A model generated the notes under the pieces. The model was given only the letters and a program-made list of their open reading frames with translations, had not been told where the DNA came from and did not search any database. Both the position numbers and the translations under genes were made by a program. 64,000 nucleotides of DNA from Magnetococcales bacterium (lineage in GTDB: Bacteria; Pseudomonadota; Magnetococcia; Magnetococcales; Magnetaquicoccaceae): NCBI GenBank assembly GCA_015231375.1, contig JADGBT010000004.1:86463-150462 (forward strand). The letters run 5' to 3'. Below, in pieces: positions 47,457 to 57,700 of this stretch. How positions within the stretch are numbered: the first letter of the stretch is position 1; each line of letters opens with the position of its first letter.

Positions 47457-48611
47457 TCACGGCAGCGCGTCGAACAGTCGCTCCATCAGCCGCTGATAGA
47501 CCCGGCTCAACGCCTCCAGATCGGCGACCGGGGCCGATTCATTGACCTTGTGAATGGTTTTCCCCACCAATCCCAACTCCAACGTCTGGGGACAGTCGCG
47601 AGAGATGAAACGGGCATCCGACGTGCCTCCTCCGGTGGACGGCCTCGGGGTGATCCCGAGGATGTCATGGGTCGCCTCCTCCAGACAATGCCCCAACAAA
47701 CCGGTTTGGGTCAAGAAAGGCAAACCCGACACCTCCAGAAACAATTCATACTCGCAACCATCCGCCGACAACACCTCCCGAATGGCCTTTTCCAACGATT
47801 CCGGAGTGCTGGCTGTACCGAAACGGATGTTGAAACGCACCACCAACACACTGGGAATGACATTGTTGGTGGTCGAATCCCCGGCATGGATGGTGGTCAA
47901 TTGCAAGGATGTGGGAGGAAAATCCACACTGCCTTCATCAAAACGCACAACCGCCAATCGGGCCAAAACCGGCATGGCCCGGTGAATCGGATTGTTGGCC
48001 AGATGGGGATGCGCCACATGTCCCTGCCGCCCCAGAAAACGAATCTCCCCGTTCAACGAACCACGGCGTCCATTCTTGTATTGATCCCCCAGCACCGTGT
48101 CACTGGTCGGCTCCCCCACGAGACAGAAATCCAACCTCTCCCCTTGCTCCCGCAACCATTCCAATACCTTCACGGTGCCCTGGGTGGCCTCCCCCTCTTC
48201 ATCGCCGGTGATCAGAAAAGAAAGCGAATGCCGAAAATCAGGACGCGATGCCAAAAACCGCTCGGCAGCCACGATCATGGCCGCCACTCCCCCCTTCATG
48301 TCGGCCACCCCCCGTCCCACCAGTTGTCCATCGAGGATGGTGCCGGAAAAAGGATCACATTGCCACTGAAGAGGATTGCCCGGCGAGACCACATCGGTAT
48401 GCCCGGCCAGACACAGATTGCTGCCCGTGACGCCGATGCGGGCGTACAGATTTTCCACTCCCCCGAAACGCAAGGGATGCACGGTGAATCCGGCCTGTTG
48501 CAGACGTTCCCGAACAATGGCCAGACATCCCGCATCCACCGGCGTGATGGAAGGAACGCGCACCAGTTGCGCGGCGAGTGCGGTGGTATCGGTACGGACG
48601 GAAGGATTCAT
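47457..48611 (-). CDS. dapE: Succinyl-diaminopimelate desuccinylase
   Basis: DapE hydrolyses N-succinyl-L,L-DAP, releasing L,L-DAP. The 384-residue M20 metallopeptidase has LAGHTDVVSPGNPLQW (zinc His and catalytic Asp), GRGVADMKGGVAAMIVAAER (bridging Asp), ITGDEEGEATQGT (catalytic Glu) and FCLVGEPTSD, with a closing His in GLVGKTIHKVNE. ATG 48611 gives the family N-terminus. Confidence 0.96.
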   Translation of the reverse strand: MNPSVRTDTTALAAQLVRVPSITPVDAGCLAIVRERLQQAGFTVHPLRFGGVENLYARIGVTGSNLCLAGHTDVVSPGNPLQWQCDPFSGTILDGQLVGRGVADMKGGVAAMIVAAERFLASRPDFRHSLSFLITGDEEGEATQGTVKVLEWLREQGERLDFCLVGEPTSDTVLGDQYKNGRRGSLNGEIRFLGRQGHVAHPHLANNPIHRAMPVLARLAVVRFDEGSVDFPPTSLQLTTIHAGDSTTNNVIPSVLVVRFNIRFGTASTPESLEKAIREVLSADGCEYELFLEVSGLPFLTQTGLLGHCLEEATHDILGITPRPSTGGGTSDARFISRDCPQTLELGLVGKTIHKVNESAPVADLEALSRVYQRLMERLFDALP

Positions 48612-48669
48612 GGGTATCCAATCACCTGCGGTGCGCAATCAGCCAAGGGAAACCTGAAACGATCACGCT

Positions 48670-50349
48670 TCAGGGGTGTGGTTTGGGTACAGCCGGAGCA
48701 AAAGTCTCCCGCACCGTGATGCGTTGCCGGGTGGTGGCATCGCGGGTGGCGAAGGCCATCACCCATCCGGTGGTATGGGTCGAATCCGTGACCTGCAACC
48801 AACCATTTTCCCCCCAATGCACGGTGAGATCAACCCCCTGATTCAACACCTTCAACAAGGATCCCTGAAAGGAGGGCATGGAGTGCAAATTGAGTTTGGG
48901 CAGATCCACCACCACCGTGCGGGTGGAGGGACTGGGCGGAAGCGCATCGGCGGCACTCTCCTCCGGATCCACGGGAAACTGAATGGGACGATGGTGAAAC
49001 ACTCCCGGAGCGTACAACCGGGTTGCCGTGTCCAACACCTCATCCGGACCGGAAGGCGACACCGACGCCCCCCCTGACCCACCCCCCGATCTGGACACGA
49101 CCGCGACGGTTTCAGCCGGTTGCGGAGCCGGGATCGGAGCCGGGGCTTCCGTGGCGGTCGCACCTGCCGGGCTGGGCGGAACCGCAGGCGCGGGCGTTGC
49201 CGGGGTTGGGAGAAGCGCCGATTTCGGGGCCGGGGCCGCAGCCGGGGTCGCAGCCGGGGTCGCAGCCGGGGTCGCAGCCGGGGTCGGGGCCGAATCAGTC
49301 ACCTTGGCCGGGGCCGGGACCGCCGAATCAGTCACCTTGGCCGGAGCCGGGGCCGAATCAGTCACCTTGGCCGGAGCCGGGGTCGGGGACTTGGCCGGGA
49401 TCGCAACCGGGGCCGAATCAGGCGCCTTGGCCGGAGCCGGGGCCGAATCAATCACCTTGGCCGGGGTCGGGGTCGGAGCCAGGGCCAGGGCCGGGGTCGG
49501 AGTCGGAGCCGGAGACTTGGCCGGAATCGCAACCGGGGCCGAATCAATCACCTTGGCCGGAGCCGGAGTCGGGGACTTGGCCGGGATCGCAGCCGGGGCC
49601 GAGTCAGGCGCCTTGGCCGGGATCGCAGCCGGAAGGGAAGCGGGAGCCGGGGTGGCAACCGCTTCGGCAAGCGTCGCCTGCGCCAACACGATCGACGGAG
49701 CCGGTGTGACGGGTGCGGATTCCAGTTTGGCGACAGGGATGACGGGATCGGTCCGCGACAAAACCACCGGGGAGACGGCGGCGGATGATTTGGATTCGTC
49801 CTGCCAACGCACCCCCTCCAGAATCAACAACAGGCCCAAGCCGAGCAGCCAAAGCTGTTTTCCGGACAACCGACCGGACATGGCAAACCAGGACGGCCTG
49901 AAGAAAACCGGCAAGGAGCGGACAGGGGACACGGGGGGGCGGGTCAGGGGTTTGGTGGACGGGGGCTTGCGCAGACGGGCTGGCACGACGACCGGTGGCG
50001 CCTCCGACGGGGCAACGTCGGTTTCCTTGGGCAGATTCTGAATCAGACTCTTGAAGGCGGCACTGACATCCGAGATTTCCAACTGCAACACCGCGCCTTC
50101 GACCCCTGATTTTTCGTGAATCAGGTTGAATTCAAAGAATCCGGCCTCGCACAATTCATTCAGGCTCTTGCGAATTTTCTGATAGGTGACCTGGCGGATC
50201 GGACAGGTGAATCCATTCTTGTTTGGATCCTTGTCCTTGTTCAAGGCTGCAAAAGATTTCCACAAATAGGTGGTATTCCGCTGAAGCGCGGTGATCGCCT
50301 GACGTTGTGAATCGGTAAGATCCACCGGATGGGACCATGCAGAACTCAT
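48670..50349 (-). CDS. Membrane protein: winged-helix-like N-domain, one TM helix, Pro/Ala repeats, SH3-like C-domain
   Basis: A 559-residue protein of unrecognised function. Residues ~10-95 look like a winged-helix/MarR-type domain (LTDSQRQAITALQRNTTYLW, RKSLNELCEAGFFEFNLI). A single hydrophobic helix (QLWLLGLGLLLILEGV, 165-180) follows a basic stretch, predicting an inside-to-outside orientation. Residues ~195-430 are Pro/Ala-rich repeats (PAKVTDSAPAPAK and similar), able to span the periplasm. Residues ~480-545 resemble SH3b (LNLHSMPSFQGSLLKVLNQG, GWLQVTDSTHTTGWV). It may bind murein outside and DNA or protein inside. A good promoter lies upstream. Confidence 0.8.
   Translation of the reverse strand: MSSAWSHPVDLTDSQRQAITALQRNTTYLWKSFAALNKDKDPNKNGFTCPIRQVTYQKIRKSLNELCEAGFFEFNLIHEKSGVEGAVLQLEISDVSAAFKSLIQNLPKETDVAPSEAPPVVVPARLRKPPSTKPLTRPPVSPVRSLPVFFRPSWFAMSGRLSGKQLWLLGLGLLLILEGVRWQDESKSSAAVSPVVLSRTDPVIPVAKLESAPVTPAPSIVLAQATLAEAVATPAPASLPAAIPAKAPDSAPAAIPAKSPTPAPAKVIDSAPVAIPAKSPAPTPTPALALAPTPTPAKVIDSAPAPAKAPDSAPVAIPAKSPTPAPAKVTDSAPAPAKVTDSAVPAPAKVTDSAPTPAATPAATPAATPAAAPAPKSALLPTPATPAPAVPPSPAGATATEAPAPIPAPQPAETVAVVSRSGGGSGGASVSPSGPDEVLDTATRLYAPGVFHHRPIQFPVDPEESAADALPPSPSTRTVVVDLPKLNLHSMPSFQGSLLKVLNQGVDLTVHWGENGWLQVTDSTHTTGWVMAFATRDATTRQRITVRETFAPAVPKPHP
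49238..49285. repeat. Four tandem 12-bp repeats within the Pro/Ala region
   Basis: GCAGCCGGGGTC is repeated four times without change, encoding TPAA units on the minus strand. Longer imperfect units built on GCCGAATCAGTCACCTTGGC recur from 49288 to about 49600. All keep the frame. Confidence 0.9.
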
Positions 50350-50671
50350 CCTCGCGCTCCTGACCGCGTGGACTTCTTAAGGAAAGCCGTGCTCCAATAC
50401 AACCCACCGTACTCGTCTTTCCACTCGTTTTTGTTGTACCTTAAGACAGTATAAACTTTGATCACACGATTTGCAAAGTCCCCCTCGATGGATCCGCAAG
50501 GATCTCCCTGCCGGTACCGGATCGGGCTGTGGCTTGACTCGACACGCTTTTTTTTCGGCGCGGGTGGTCCGGATCGGTTTGAAGCCTTGCGTCCGGAACC
50601 ATTTGTGGTTTTTATTAGCCACAATGAAATTTTCTCTCACCGCAAAAGAGACCAGGAAGGATCCATTGACC
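50350..50671. other. 322-bp divergent intergenic region, membrane protein / cyclophilin
   Basis: Contains the minus-strand promoter listed below. The plus-strand half toward the cyclophilin is open in frame with it but has no better start, and I see no gene, terminator or riboswitch. Confidence 0.45.
50448..50476 (-). promoter_or_regulatory. Sigma70-type promoter for the winged-helix membrane protein
   Basis: On the minus strand TTGCAA (50471-50476) and TATACT (50448-50453) are 17 bp apart, about 100 bases before the start codon; the -10 matches consensus at five of six positions. Confidence 0.55.
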
Positions 50672-51262
50672 ATGACCCGTCGATTTTTTTACACTCTTCT
50701 GCTTTTGACAACCCTGTTGGTCGGCACGGCCCAGGCGGCCGGCAATCCAACCAAACCCACAACCGGAGCACAACACCCCATGGTGACCCTGACCACGAAC
50801 CACGGCGACATCGTTATCGAACTCGACGAGGCCAAAGCCCCTCTCACCGTCAAGAATTTCCTGAATTATGTGGACTCGGGATTCTACGATGGACTCGTTT
50901 TTCACCGGGTCATCCCAGGCTTCATGGTCCAAGGCGGTGGCATGACTCCGGACATGAAGGAAAAGGCCAACGAAGCCCCCATCAAGAACGAAGCCGACAA
51001 CGGTCTGACCAACGCCCGTGGCACCATCGCCATGGCCCGCACCCAGGTGGTGGACAGCGCCACGTCGCAATTCTTCATCAATCTGGCGGACAACGCCTTT
51101 CTGAATCACGGCAAGCGGGATTTCGGCTATGCGGTATTCGGTCGGGTCACCTCGGGCATGGAGACCGTGGACAAGATTGCCGGCGTCAAAACCGGAAACA
51201 ATAAAGGTCACGGCGACGTGCCGGTGGAACCGGTCATCATCCTCAAGGCGCGTCGCACATGA
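50672..51262 (+). CDS. ppiA: Periplasmic peptidyl-prolyl cis-trans isomerase (cyclophilin)
   Basis: A 196-residue cyclophilin that accelerates Xaa-Pro isomerisation in exported proteins. [21 protein letters not shown] is a signal peptide. The catalytic core has [31 protein letters not shown] (active-site Arg/Phe), [20 protein letters not shown] and [24 protein letters not shown] sits closer to a TTG two codons upstream (50666), which may be the true start. The stop overlaps the next ATG (ATGA). Confidence 0.93.
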   Translation: MTRRFFYTLLLLTTLLVGTAQAAGNPTKPTTGAQHPMVTLTTNHGDIVIELDEAKAPLTVKNFLNYVDSGFYDGLVFHRVIPGFMVQGGGMTPDMKEKANEAPIKNEADNGLTNARGTIAMARTQVVDSATSQFFINLADNAFLNHGKRDFGYAVFGRVTSGMETVDKIAGVKTGNNKGHGDVPVEPVIILKARRT

Positions 51263-52620
51263 CCCACCTGCGGGAGAGCGGCCTCGAACCGGTGGTCATC
51301 AAGACCTTCCTGTGCGCCAGAATCCATAACGCCGAACAGTACAAGGATGGCCGTCTTGTCCAGGAGTGGGCCGAACTGCACGCCGGTTTTTATGCGGCTG
51401 TCATCGCCCACGCCACCCGACACAGCGGCAAGTTCGTCAAATGTCTGGCTTCCGGGGTGATGTGCGCCTTTCGTCATCCCGGTGACGCGGTTCAGGTTGC
51501 CATCGACCTGCAAGAATATCTTCAGGACAAACGTCGCCATCCCGCGCAAGGTCTCTCCTGTGGCATCGGCATCGCCACGGGAGAGGCTTTCGCCTTTCAT
51601 CTGGCCGAAGGCAAACGCATCGATTTTCTTGGTCCGGCTTGCGACATGGCCTTGCAGTTGTGCGAGCAGGCACGGGGACACGCCATTCTGCTGCACCATC
51701 CCGAGCCGATCGTCTCCCAGGATTTCCCCATCCATTCCCGCGCCGGAGCGCTGGTCAACCGGCCTCTGGCCGATTATCTGCTGGAAATGCCTCCCTTTCG
51801 CATTCCTGGCGTCACCGCCCCGGCCAAACGCTACGCGATCCACTGGCAAGCCAATCCCGGAGAGTATATCGCCTCTTCTCCCATCGAATCGACCCGCGCG
51901 TTCGTCGAGGAGGAACCCGCCCAGGGACGCGCCTATTTCGGCAAGGTCTCGGCCTTCAAGAAGGAACGGGGATTCGGATTTATTCAGTATTATTCAGAAA
52001 ATCACGAGTACCAGGAAATCTATTTTCACATGACTTATGTCGTGCATCAAGTCCCGGTTTTTGAGAACGATCACGTTCAGTTCGTCATCAAGCCCGGCAA
52101 GGAGGGGCGGCCTCAAGCCTGTTCGGTTCTGGTCTTGGGGAGTCGGTTTCAGGGGCGGGTGGAGTCTTGTCTGGAGGATGGCACGGGTTTCATCACCATT
52201 CGGGATCACGACGGCAAGCCGATTCGTTTTTTCATTCTGCCGCAGGAAGTTCAGTATTCCGACATGCGGGCCGACGATCTGGTGGAATTTGCCGCCGGGT
52301 CTGGTTCCGAGACCGAGGGATTGATTGCCTTACAGGTCATTCGGCAGGGGGAGAATCACGCGGTTCAGGCCGACATTGGAGAGAATCTGGTGATTGGTGC
52401 CATTGAGCATGCGGTGGTGACGGTCTATTTTCCGGAAAAAGGGTATGGTTTCGCCAAGTGCAAGCGCAACAGCGTTTACATTCACGTTTCGGAGTTGACC
52501 GATCCTGAGCATGTCCCGGGTCCGGGGGATCATATCGAGTTTGAGGTCTATCCGGGGCGCAACGAGACCTATCGGGCCAACAATGTGCGTCTGATCAAAA
52601 AGAAGGGTCTGGACCTGTAA
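51259..52620 (+). CDS. Degenerate nucleotidyl cyclase-like domain fused to three cold-shock domains
   Basis: A 453-residue protein. Residues 11-195 follow the class III adenylate/guanylate cyclase fold: [54 protein letters not shown] and [20 protein letters not shown]. Both metal-binding Asp positions appear replaced (CARI for FADI, LASG for LGDG), so catalysis is unlikely. Three cold-shock/S1-like OB domains follow: 226-292 ([23 protein letters not shown]), 297-362 ([16 protein letters not shown]) and 384-446 ([18 protein letters not shown]). It is probably an RNA- or ssDNA-binding protein with a ligand-sensing or dimerisation module. Translation is coupled to ppiA. Confidence 0.8.
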   Translation: MTHLRESGLEPVVIKTFLCARIHNAEQYKDGRLVQEWAELHAGFYAAVIAHATRHSGKFVKCLASGVMCAFRHPGDAVQVAIDLQEYLQDKRRHPAQGLSCGIGIATGEAFAFHLAEGKRIDFLGPACDMALQLCEQARGHAILLHHPEPIVSQDFPIHSRAGALVNRPLADYLLEMPPFRIPGVTAPAKRYAIHWQANPGEYIASSPIESTRAFVEEEPAQGRAYFGKVSAFKKERGFGFIQYYSENHEYQEIYFHMTYVVHQVPVFENDHVQFVIKPGKEGRPQACSVLVLGSRFQGRVESCLEDGTGFITIRDHDGKPIRFFILPQEVQYSDMRADDLVEFAAGSGSETEGLIALQVIRQGENHAVQADIGENLVIGAIEHAVVTVYFPEKGYGFAKCKRNSVYIHVSELTDPEHVPGPGDHIEFEVYPGRNETYRANNVRLIKKKGLDL

Positions 52621-52668
52621 TCCACCACAACTACCACCATCCCCCCCAAGCCGGAACCAAGAGAAACC

Positions 52669-52815
52669 ATTGAAAGAAAAGAAGGGGTCTGGGGAATTCA
52701 TTCCCCAGGAATTTAATCTTTTAATCTTTACAAAACAATAAATTTATTATTTTTTAAAAGCAAAGTCAAAACCCTGGGGGAAGAATCCCCCAGACCCTCT
52801 CTTTTTTTTCAATAG
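52669..52815. repeat. Composite palindromic element, full copy (P4)
   Basis: The left arm is ATTGAAAGAAAAGAAGGGGT then CTGGGGAATTCATTCCCCAG. The right arm, from its outer end on the minus strand, is CTATTGAAAAAAAAGAGAGG, GT, then CTGGGGGATTCTTCCCCCAG and GGTTTTGACTTTG. An AT-rich core lies between. The right end abuts the stop codon of the minus-strand lipoprotein gene; the left end is 48 bases after the cold-shock fusion gene. Confidence 0.88.
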
Positions 52816-53316
52816 TCATCGGACGCGTTCGAGTTGTTCCCGCGCCTTGCGCAGCAGGGCCAGACGCACCCGCAACTCCCGGCCCGCCTCCCGCGCCTCG
52901 TCTCTGGAGTGCGCCAACGCGGTACGATGTTTCTGAATGGCCTCCTGCCTAGCCTCGTCGGTCTCACCCTTCTGGGTTCTGGCCTCCTGCACCGCCTTTT
53001 GCACCGCCTCGCGCCGGGACAACAAACCGGTACGATACGCGTCATGATGCCCCTGAAACACAACCCGCGCCTCTTCGGCCCTTTTTTCCAACAGTTCGAC
53101 CTTGGCGGTCCAGTAAGACCGGGGACGCACATAGCGCTGCAAAGTCTCCAACGTGGTATCCTTGGAGATCAACGTCACCAGCAACGGATCTTCCACCGGA
53201 TCCGTACATCCACCCAGAATCACCAGCACACACCAAACGAACAGAAACGGAACACTCCAGTGCCCCGTCACCCGTCTGCCGGACCCAAACAGGAGGTCAA
53301 CGGGCCGCATACTCAT
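52816..53316 (-). CDS. Small coiled-coil lipoprotein
   Basis: A 166-residue protein. FLFVWCVLVILGGC is a signal peptide with lipobox LGGC, so the mature N-terminus is a lipidated Cys near residue 37. The rest is charged, Arg/Glu/Ala-rich and predicted helical (YWTAKVELLEKRAEEARVVF, QKAVQEARTQKGETDEARQE), likely a coiled coil. I recognise no family. It overlaps the FlbD-like gene by 20 bp and ends the four-gene cassette. Met at codon 3 is an alternative start. Confidence 0.78.
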   Translation of the reverse strand: MSMRPVDLLFGSGRRVTGHWSVPFLFVWCVLVILGGCTDPVEDPLLVTLISKDTTLETLQRYVRPRSYWTAKVELLEKRAEEARVVFQGHHDAYRTGLLSRREAVQKAVQEARTQKGETDEARQEAIQKHRTALAHSRDEAREAGRELRVRLALLRKAREQLERVR

Positions 53317-54733
53317 TCAACTTGTTACGCAAGGTGCGAATGGAAATGCCCAACAACTCGGCGGCACGGGTCCGGTTGCCCTTCACCTCGTCCAGAGTGC
53401 GATGGATCAAGAACTCCTCCATCTGACGCACGGTGGTGCCCACGGGCAGACGAATCTGATCGCTGTTTTCGAGTTCGGGCCTGGGGAAATCCCCATGCGC
53501 GCTCCCCTCGTCGTCCCCCTCGTCCTCCAACGCCTCCTCGCGCTCCTCGGCCTCATCCAGAAACGCCTCGACCACCAAAGGCGAAGACGGCGGCACGTCG
53601 ATCATCAGATCCGCCGTGGTGATCTCCTCCCCTTCGGCCATCAACAAGGCCCGATGGATCACATTCTCCAACTCCCGGACATTGCCCTGCCAACCGTAAC
53701 GATTCAAAGCCGCCAAGGCTTCCGGAGAAAAGGGAACGGCATTGCGTCCCAACTCCTCGACGAAACGCTTGCGGAAATGCTCGGCCAACAACGGAATATC
53801 CTTGGGCCGCTGCCGCAACGGAGGCAGACGCACCGGAAACACGTTCAACCGATAATACAAATCCTCGCGGAAGCGCCCGGACTGCGCCCAAGCCTTGAGA
53901 TCCCGATTGGTGGAGGCGATCACCCGCACATCCAAAGGAATGGCGCTGCGCCCCCCCACAGGATCCACCTCCCGCTCCTGCAACACCCGCAACAGCTTGG
54001 CTTGCAGATTGAGGGACATCTCGGAGATTTCATCCAGAAAGATCGCGCCACCATTGGCTTGCAGAAACTTGCCCTTGCGATCGGCGAGAGCGCCGGTGAA
54101 AGCCCCCTTGGCATGCCCGAACAGTTCGGACTCCAAAAGATTCTCCGGCAACGCCGCACAGTTGATGGCGATGAACGGTCCCTGGTTGCGGTCGGAAACC
54201 TGATGCACGAAACGGGCGATCAACTCCTTGCCGGTCCCGCTTTCCCCCTGGATCAACACCGTGGCCATGGAACGGGCCACCCGCCGCACCTGCTGCAACA
54301 GATGACGCATGCCCTCGTCGGCGGTGATGAAACGGCGTCCCCGACCCAACTCCGGATCGAAATACTGATCCGCGAAATGCTGAATCAGACTGGCCACCTT
54401 GGCGTCGTCCACCGGCAGCAGCAGATAATCCGCCGCGCCTGCGGTGATCACCTCCCGCGCCTCGCTGACACTGCCGCGAATGGCGACCGCCAACACCGGC
54501 AACCCGCGAAACAGAAACGTCAATTCGCGAATCCGTTCCAGGGAGTCGGGAGCGCTCTCCATGGCGACCACAGCCAGACTGAAACGGGCGCGGGCCAGAT
54601 GATCCTTGGCCTCGGCCACGCTGGGGGTACGGGTGGTATCCAGACCCGCCGCACCCAGTTGGGCGATGAACCGGTTGAGTTCCGGCCCGTTGCGCCCTCC
54701 GATCAAAAGAAGTTCCCGACGCGGTTGGGTCAT
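53297..54733 (-). CDS. Sigma-54-dependent activator with degenerate receiver (FlbD/NtrC type)
   Basis: A 478-residue enhancer-binding protein. Residues 1-120 have the receiver fold (ELLLIGGR, FSLAVVAMES, GAADYLLLPVDD), but the phospho-acceptor Asp is replaced (LAVVAMES), so it should work without ordinary phosphorylation, as FlbD/FleQ-like flagellar regulators do. The AAA+ domain has GESGTGKE (163-170), an intact GAFTGA (210-215), Walker B GGAIFLDEI and YGWQGNVRELENVI. An acidic insert (~390-425) precedes the Fis-type HTH (NRTRAAELLGISIRTLRNKL). It is coupled to the TPR gene by ATGA. Confidence 0.9.
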   Translation of the reverse strand: MTQPRRELLLIGGRNGPELNRFIAQLGAAGLDTTRTPSVAEAKDHLARARFSLAVVAMESAPDSLERIRELTFLFRGLPVLAVAIRGSVSEAREVITAGAADYLLLPVDDAKVASLIQHFADQYFDPELGRGRRFITADEGMRHLLQQVRRVARSMATVLIQGESGTGKELIARFVHQVSDRNQGPFIAINCAALPENLLESELFGHAKGAFTGALADRKGKFLQANGGAIFLDEISEMSLNLQAKLLRVLQEREVDPVGGRSAIPLDVRVIASTNRDLKAWAQSGRFREDLYYRLNVFPVRLPPLRQRPKDIPLLAEHFRKRFVEELGRNAVPFSPEALAALNRYGWQGNVRELENVIHRALLMAEGEEITTADLMIDVPPSSPLVVEAFLDEAEEREEALEDEGDDEGSAHGDFPRPELENSDQIRLPVGTTVRQMEEFLIHRTLDEVKGNRTRAAELLGISIRTLRNKLNEYAAR

Positions 54734-57700
54734 GGATTGACATCCAGGGCCATGCCCAGTTGAGAGGCGTTCTCGGACGAAACCTTGGACCAGGGCGTGG
54801 ACGGGGCCAGAGACTGCACCCCCGAAAACTGCTCCTTGGCGCCCTTCAGATCCCCCTTGCGTTGCAGAATGTCACCGATCCGAATGCGGGCCAAAGCCTG
54901 CACCTCCTTGTTCTGGGCCTCGGTGGCCACCCTCTGGAAAGCCGGCAAGGCCCGCTCATCGCCCTTCCATTGATGAAGAACGCTGGCATACCAGTAATAA
55001 TCCATGCCATCCCCCATGGGACGCCCGAACAACAGATCCTCCATGTGCTGCACCGCCTGGGGAAAGCGCTCCAGTCCGGCCTCGGCCTTGGCGAGAGTCC
55101 GCCACCGCTCCACCCGGTCGCTGGGATTGAACAACGTCTCGGGCACGCCGTCCAGCAGCAGCAACACCCCTTCCCAATCCTTCTTGCGCACCAGTCGGGC
55201 CGCCTCGTCCAGACGGACACGGGCCGCGTCACGGGTGGTGGGAGGCTCCTTGCCGCCACTTTTGGCACTCACCTTGACCGGTCCAGACGCGCCACTCCCC
55301 GGACTCGCGGAATCCAGCAGACTCTCCCGGGACAAGGCGTTGGCCAACTGGGTCAAAGCCACCGCCGAGTTGCTCTGAATCCCGTTGAGCAGCTTCAACG
55401 CCTCATCGTGCAAACCCATGCGCATCAGGGCTTCGGCCAGATGGATCCGGGCCGGAATGAAGGAAGGATCCTCCCGCCAGTCCTCGCCGTGAATCTCCGC
55501 CAGAATGGCGGCATATTCGGGCCGTCCATTGTCCAACGCCTTGGCCATCCCCTCCATCAGGTACAACCGCTTGATCTCCCGGGCACGGGCCACCATGTTG
55601 TCGCGGGAACTGATGGTCATGAGCTGATTCAAGGTCTCCAACACCTCCTTGTGCCGTCCCGCCTCGCCAAGCATTTCCGCCTTGGTCATGTAAGCCTCGG
55701 CCAACGCCTCGGGCAGGGCGATCTCCTGGATCAGGGTGTCGAGCCGGGTCAGACGATCCTTGAAATTCTGCTCCATCTTCTCTTGCAAGGTGGGAATGCG
55801 CTCCCACACCTGGGCATCGATCTTGGGATACTCCTTCTTGAGAGCCACCAACTGGTCCAGGGTCTTTTTGACATCCCAATGACGGTTGGTCTCCACCAAC
55901 AGCTTGCGCACCCGCTCCATGAAGGATTCCGCCTGCTCCTTGGGCAGGGCCAAAGCCTGAAGGATCTTGTCCAACTCGTCGAGACGGTCGTGGATGTCCC
56001 GATCCTTCTCCAGTTGCAACTGAAAGATCCGTCCCCAGACCGTGGCGTCGGAGTCGACGTGATCCTTCTTGAGCCGCTCGAACAGACGGGTGGCGTCGGT
56101 GACGTGTCCCAACTGACGATGCGACTCCGCCGCCCGCAACAAGGCCCACGGCGTGATGGTGGCATGGGTGGGATAGTGGCTCAACACCTGGGCGTAATAA
56201 CGCACCGCATCCGGATAACGACGGAACTTGTAATAGACATCCGCAACCTCCATGAGCCGTTCCGGATGATTGGCGATATGGGCGAGCTGCTCGGCGGGCA
56301 TGGCGTCGAGAATGCGAATGGCCCCCTCGTGATCCCCGGTCATCCGGGCCAGCCGGGCGAGCAGGAAATGCGCCTCGGCCGCTCCCGGTCCCTGATCGCG
56401 AGTCTGTTCCAGGACTTTTTTCAAATACCCTTCGCCAGCCTTGAGATTCTCTTCCGGCGCGACGCGGGATTGAATCAATCCCATGACCGTGCGCCCCCGT
56501 TCCAGCCAGGTTTGATGATTCTCCCGTGGCAGATTGGGATCCATCAAAATGGCGGAAGCCTCCTGATACTGTCCCGAACGGTTGAGCAGCGCCAATTGGG
56601 CCAAACGCAACTCCGGATACTCCGCCGTGTTGGGATAACGGGCAATCAGCGTGGTCAACTCGGTCAACAGCCAACCCGGCTTCCAGTCCATCTGCCGGGC
56701 CAGATCGTATTTGTAGAAATCCAGAAACTCGCGATTCTTCGTCAGGGGAAACAGTTCCAGCAACCGGTCGAGGTAACCCCGCGCCTTGGCATGCTGGTGA
56801 TCCCGCTCCGCAGCCCTGGCGTTGTCGAGAAAATGCAGCTCGTCGATCTCCTGCTCGTTGATGCGAATCCGGTTGTCGGGCTGGGGTTCGTAGCCGGTGC
56901 TGGAGATGCGACGCAACGGAAAGGCCCGCTTTTCGGTCACGGCCTTGCGCCTCTGGGTGAGAATCTTCTCCGCCTCCTCCTGACGACCGATGCCATCCTT
57001 GGCGCGGATGGCCATGATGTACAGCCCGGCCACCGGATCATGCAGAAAATTGACGTGACTCACCGATTCGTGCAGCGTGACCTCCAACTCCGCCTTGCCC
57101 TGAAATTCATAGGCGTTGACCTTTTCCGTCAGCCCCGCCGGAGAGACGGCGCGCCAAGTCTTTCCCAGGACGGCGCCGGGCCATTCCAGCTTGGCCACAT
57201 GGGCACCAAGATCCAGGGTGGGTTGAGGCTGTCCGTTGCCGGTATGAGAGATCAACACCAACGTGCCATCCCGGCCGGCGAGGACACGTCCTTCCAGAAT
57301 CTGCCCCTGTCCCGTGCCCGAAGGCAGCACCGGAGGATCGAACTCCAGTTGATACAAGGAGCCGTCCACCGGATCCTGCTCGCCCACCGAGTCGCGATAA
57401 TTGACGTTCGCATCCTTGAGGACCAGGGTCAACTGCAACCCCATCTCCTCGCCGCGCGGCACGTCGGTCATCTTGAGATCCTTGATCCATTTGGAATGGT
57501 CCAGTTTCAACTCATGGTTCGGCAACGCCAGCACACCGGGCACGATCAGCCGCATGGTCACCGCGTCCACCATGCGGATGTGGGGACGGGTGGAACCGGG
57601 AGGAATCATGAAAGACAGAATCTCCCGCTTGCCCTGGTCCTCGCTTTTGTACTTGAGCACGGTGAAAAAAGCATGCGCATCCACAGGCGCCCACAAGAAC

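Noticed and set aside
49200..49640. Dense repeats that could suggest a CRISPR array
   Set aside because: Units are 12-36 bp, contiguous, in frame and encode Pro/Ala repeats; there are no unique spacers and no cas genes.
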